Assembly (NCBI GenBank): GCA_029237915.1
Contig: JAQWHD010000043.1
Coordinates: forward strand, 1 to 64,000
Source: Thalassotalea sp.
GTDB lineage: Bacteria > Pseudomonadota > Gammaproteobacteria > Enterobacterales > Alteromonadaceae
DNA length: 64,000 bases
Direction of reading: 5' to 3'
How positions within the stretch are numbered: position 1 is the first letter of the stretch; each line of letters starts with the position of its first letter. Below, one piece after another: positions 62,224 to 64,000 of this stretch. The notes under the pieces are model-generated. The model did not search any database. It saw only the letters and a list, made by a program, of their open reading frames with translations, and was not told where the DNA came from. The translations under genes and the position numbers were made by a program.

Positions 62224-64000
62224 ATGTTTAATAATAAAACCTATTTATCTGTATTTATTCTCCTGTTGCTTACTTTTATTAATACTAGTGTATTTGCCTA
62301 TGCCCAAGACTTAGAAGATTCTCCCGATGAAGACTTAGAAGCGGTAGATAAAGCGGCGAGTGAATTTTCATCGGATATGATCAAAGCACTTGAATTGCAA
62401 GTGCTGGAGTCGCCACCGACGATAGATGGTGACTTAACGGACAAATTCTGGGCTTCATCAAGTATTCTAAGCATCGACTTAGAAATGTACCCAGAGCGTT
62501 TTGCTAAAGCTAAAGTGAACACTGATGCCCTTATCGGTGTGACCAAAACACACGTTTACTTCGCATTTAATGCATATGATGACAACCTTTCTGAATTAAG
62601 AACAGCGGTTCGAGATGAGGACGGGGTCAAAGACGATGATTACGTGTCGGTGGTTATCGACCCAACAGGAAACTTACGCCGAAAATATGAATTTAGGGTT
62701 AATCCTAGTGGTAGTACATCGGATGTTCTACAAAATACCGTTAGCGACCGTTATATTTATGATTGGGATACTGAATGGGAAGCCGCAGCAAAAATTACCG
62801 AAAAGGGTTGGTTAGTCGAAATGGCTATTCCTATTGATTCTCTTAAACAACCTTCTGTTGATGGTGATGAGAAAAACCAGTGGGCGGTTATTTTAAAGCG
62901 TAGTTATCCCAGACAAATAGATAGAACCATGGGCGGAATTTATCTAATTACTCCCCCAAATCCTGCGGCAAAAGAGCGTATAGTTACCACCAATGAGCAA
63001 GGTGTTGTTGAGCAAGATGTTACTCAAAACTTAGAATTATATCCTTATGCAATTTGGCATCCAGCTGAGAAACGAAAATATGGTAATAGCTTCGAACAAG
63101 ATGAAGAGATAGAAGAAACAGAAGCCGGTATGGATTTAAGCTTGACCATAGATTCTGCAACTAAAATTTCAGCCACCATTAACCCTAACTTTACCGAAGT
63201 TGAAGCCGATATTGCTCGTGACAGCATTAACAATCCATTCAATGTATTCCAACCTGAAAAACGTCGCTTTTTCCAAGAAGATATGGATTTGTATTCAACC
63301 TTAATGCCTTTGGTATATACCCGAAACATTATTAACCCAGATCTCGGGGTAAGTGTATCTAATGAAACTAAAGAGGCTGCCTCGGGTACCTTTTGGTCTC
63401 GGGATACAGATACTGAAGTTATTATGCCGGATAATCTAGGTTCAGAAAAAGTTGAGATTACCGGACTTGAAAATGAATCAATGGCCGCTCGTTATGTTAC
63501 CGCTAGCGGAGGGAGTGCTTATGGCGTTTTGGGCACGGTAAGAACAGCTGATGATTATAAAAACGGTGTAGTTTCGTTTGATAGTCTAGTTAATTTAGGT
63601 ATTGATGATAAATTACGTTACCAAATCATGTATTCCCAAACAGAATATCCAATTAATTTTGCTGAAGATTTATGTGATGGCGACAACTGTTTAAATGTAA
63701 CCGAAGCTGACGATTGTGAATTGGGGTATTGTGACACTAACACCTCGGTTTTAAGAACACCTACAGATGAAACCTTAGAAGACTATGCTATTCAGGTGAA
63801 GTATAAACATACTGGGCCAAAATCCTTGTTTTGGGCTAATTATTTTGATGTAGGTAAAGACTTTCGTGCGGACTTAGGTTTTGTGAAAAGAACCGATTAT
63901 AAAATGTACAACCTTGCTTATGGACGCAACTGGTATTTTGAAACCCTTCGGGGTGATGGTGGTAAATCACGAGGCAGAGTTTATCTAGTTGCTACTCAAG
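62224..64000 (+). CDS. DUF5916/CBM9-type exported protein, 5' part
   Basis: An open frame of 592 codons runs off the end of the window with no in-frame stop, so the gene is truncated only by the window. The signal peptide (VFILLLLTFINTSVFAYA) is clear. Residues about 58-220 form a CBM9-like N-terminal domain: PPTIDGDLTDKFW, DDDYVSVVIDPTG, WEAAAKITEKGWLVEMAIP. Then DUF5916-type barrel-like sequence follows: LSLTIDSATKISATINPNFTEVEADIARDSINN, FFQEDMDLY. Such proteins are large and outer-membrane associated, of unknown function, often found with carbohydrate-processing genes. No carbohydrate specificity can be inferred. Confidence 0.85.
   Translation, partial: MFNNKTYLSVFILLLLTFINTSVFAYAQDLEDSPDEDLEAVDKAASEFSSDMIKALELQVLESPPTIDGDLTDKFWASSSILSIDLEMYPERFAKAKVNTDALIGVTKTHVYFAFNAYDDNLSELRTAVRDEDGVKDDDYVSVVIDPTGNLRRKYEFRVNPSGSTSDVLQNTVSDRYIYDWDTEWEAAAKITEKGWLVEMAIPIDSLKQPSVDGDEKNQWAVILKRSYPRQIDRTMGGIYLITPPNPAAKERIVTTNEQGVVEQDVTQNLELYPYAIWHPAEKRKYGNSFEQDEEIEETEAGMDLSLTIDSATKISATINPNFTEVEADIARDSINNPFNVFQPEKRRFFQEDMDLYSTLMPLVYTRNIINPDLGVSVSNETKEAASGTFWSRDTDTEVIMPDNLGSEKVEITGLENESMAARYVTASGGSAYGVLGTVRTADDYKNGVVSFDSLVNLGIDDKLRYQIMYSQTEYPINFAEDLCDGDNCLNVTEADDCELGYCDTNTSVLRTPTDETLEDYAIQVKYKHTGPKSLFWANYFDVGKDFRADLGFVKRTDYKMYNLAYGRNWYFETLRGDGGKSRGRVYLVATQ

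Overview
The window is AT-rich chromosomal DNA of a marine gammaproteobacterium. Gene content (Na+-NQR, oxaloacetate decarboxylase pump, FabV, RlmG, NqrM, TRAP transport) and gene orders shared with enterics (ampG/yajG/bolA; serB-radA beside an smp-like gene; holD-rimI-prfC) fit Alteromonadales, most likely Colwelliaceae (Colwellia/Thalassotalea-like). That placement is inferred from recognised proteins, not from a search. Almost all of it is core genome: no phage, integrase, intact insertion sequence or CRISPR array was seen.

Layout. 1-90: end of a tRNA-Arg gene and its terminator. 567-3770: oadGAB, a Na+-pumping oxaloacetate decarboxylase. 3906-11434: a VOC protein, RhlE helicase, a previously untracked 58-residue membrane protein, AmpG permease, a small unknown gene, then a cyclophilin-yajG-rlmG operon divergent from alkB-like and bolA. 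11564-14606: a TRAP transporter in Q-M-P order. 14749-15942: fabV. 16293-22139: nqrABCDEF, followed across a repeat-rich gap by apbE and nqrM, which flavinylate and mature the same complex. 24070-31873: a DUF4136 lipoprotein, MaoC-like protein, outer-membrane barrel, LysR regulator, FadL, DinB with a good LexA box, and a metallo-beta-lactamase-fold protein. 32094-41226 (mostly minus strand): radA, serB, an smp-like protein, a TatD/YjjV-type protein, argS, prfC, rimI, holD. 41505-42023: small outer-membrane barrel. 42331-57546: a complete nuoA-N operon with fused nuoCD. 57732-64000: a DGSG-repeat lipoprotein, a secreted beta-propeller, the CsdA/DeaD cold-shock helicase behind a structured leader, and the first 592 codons of a DUF5916/CBM9-type surface protein.

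How it works together. Three membrane energy converters lie within 57 kb: Oad (Na+), Nqr (Na+) and Nuo (H+). Their products serve sodium/proton circuits that a marine cell uses for transport such as the TRAP system. 

The most unusual signals are non-coding or very small: a tandem duplication of the nuoH end/nuoI start that creates a 28-codon open frame; four direct copies of a 28-bp palindromic repeat wedged between nuoI and nuoJ, with an identical copy at 32019 joined to a 15-bp tandem array; a 17-codon open frame with its own ribosome site whose stop touches a run of hairpins in the csdA leader; and a YjjV-type protein whose conserved ETDAPDMP motif reads ETYAPAMP. I do not see a clear new multi-gene system in this window.
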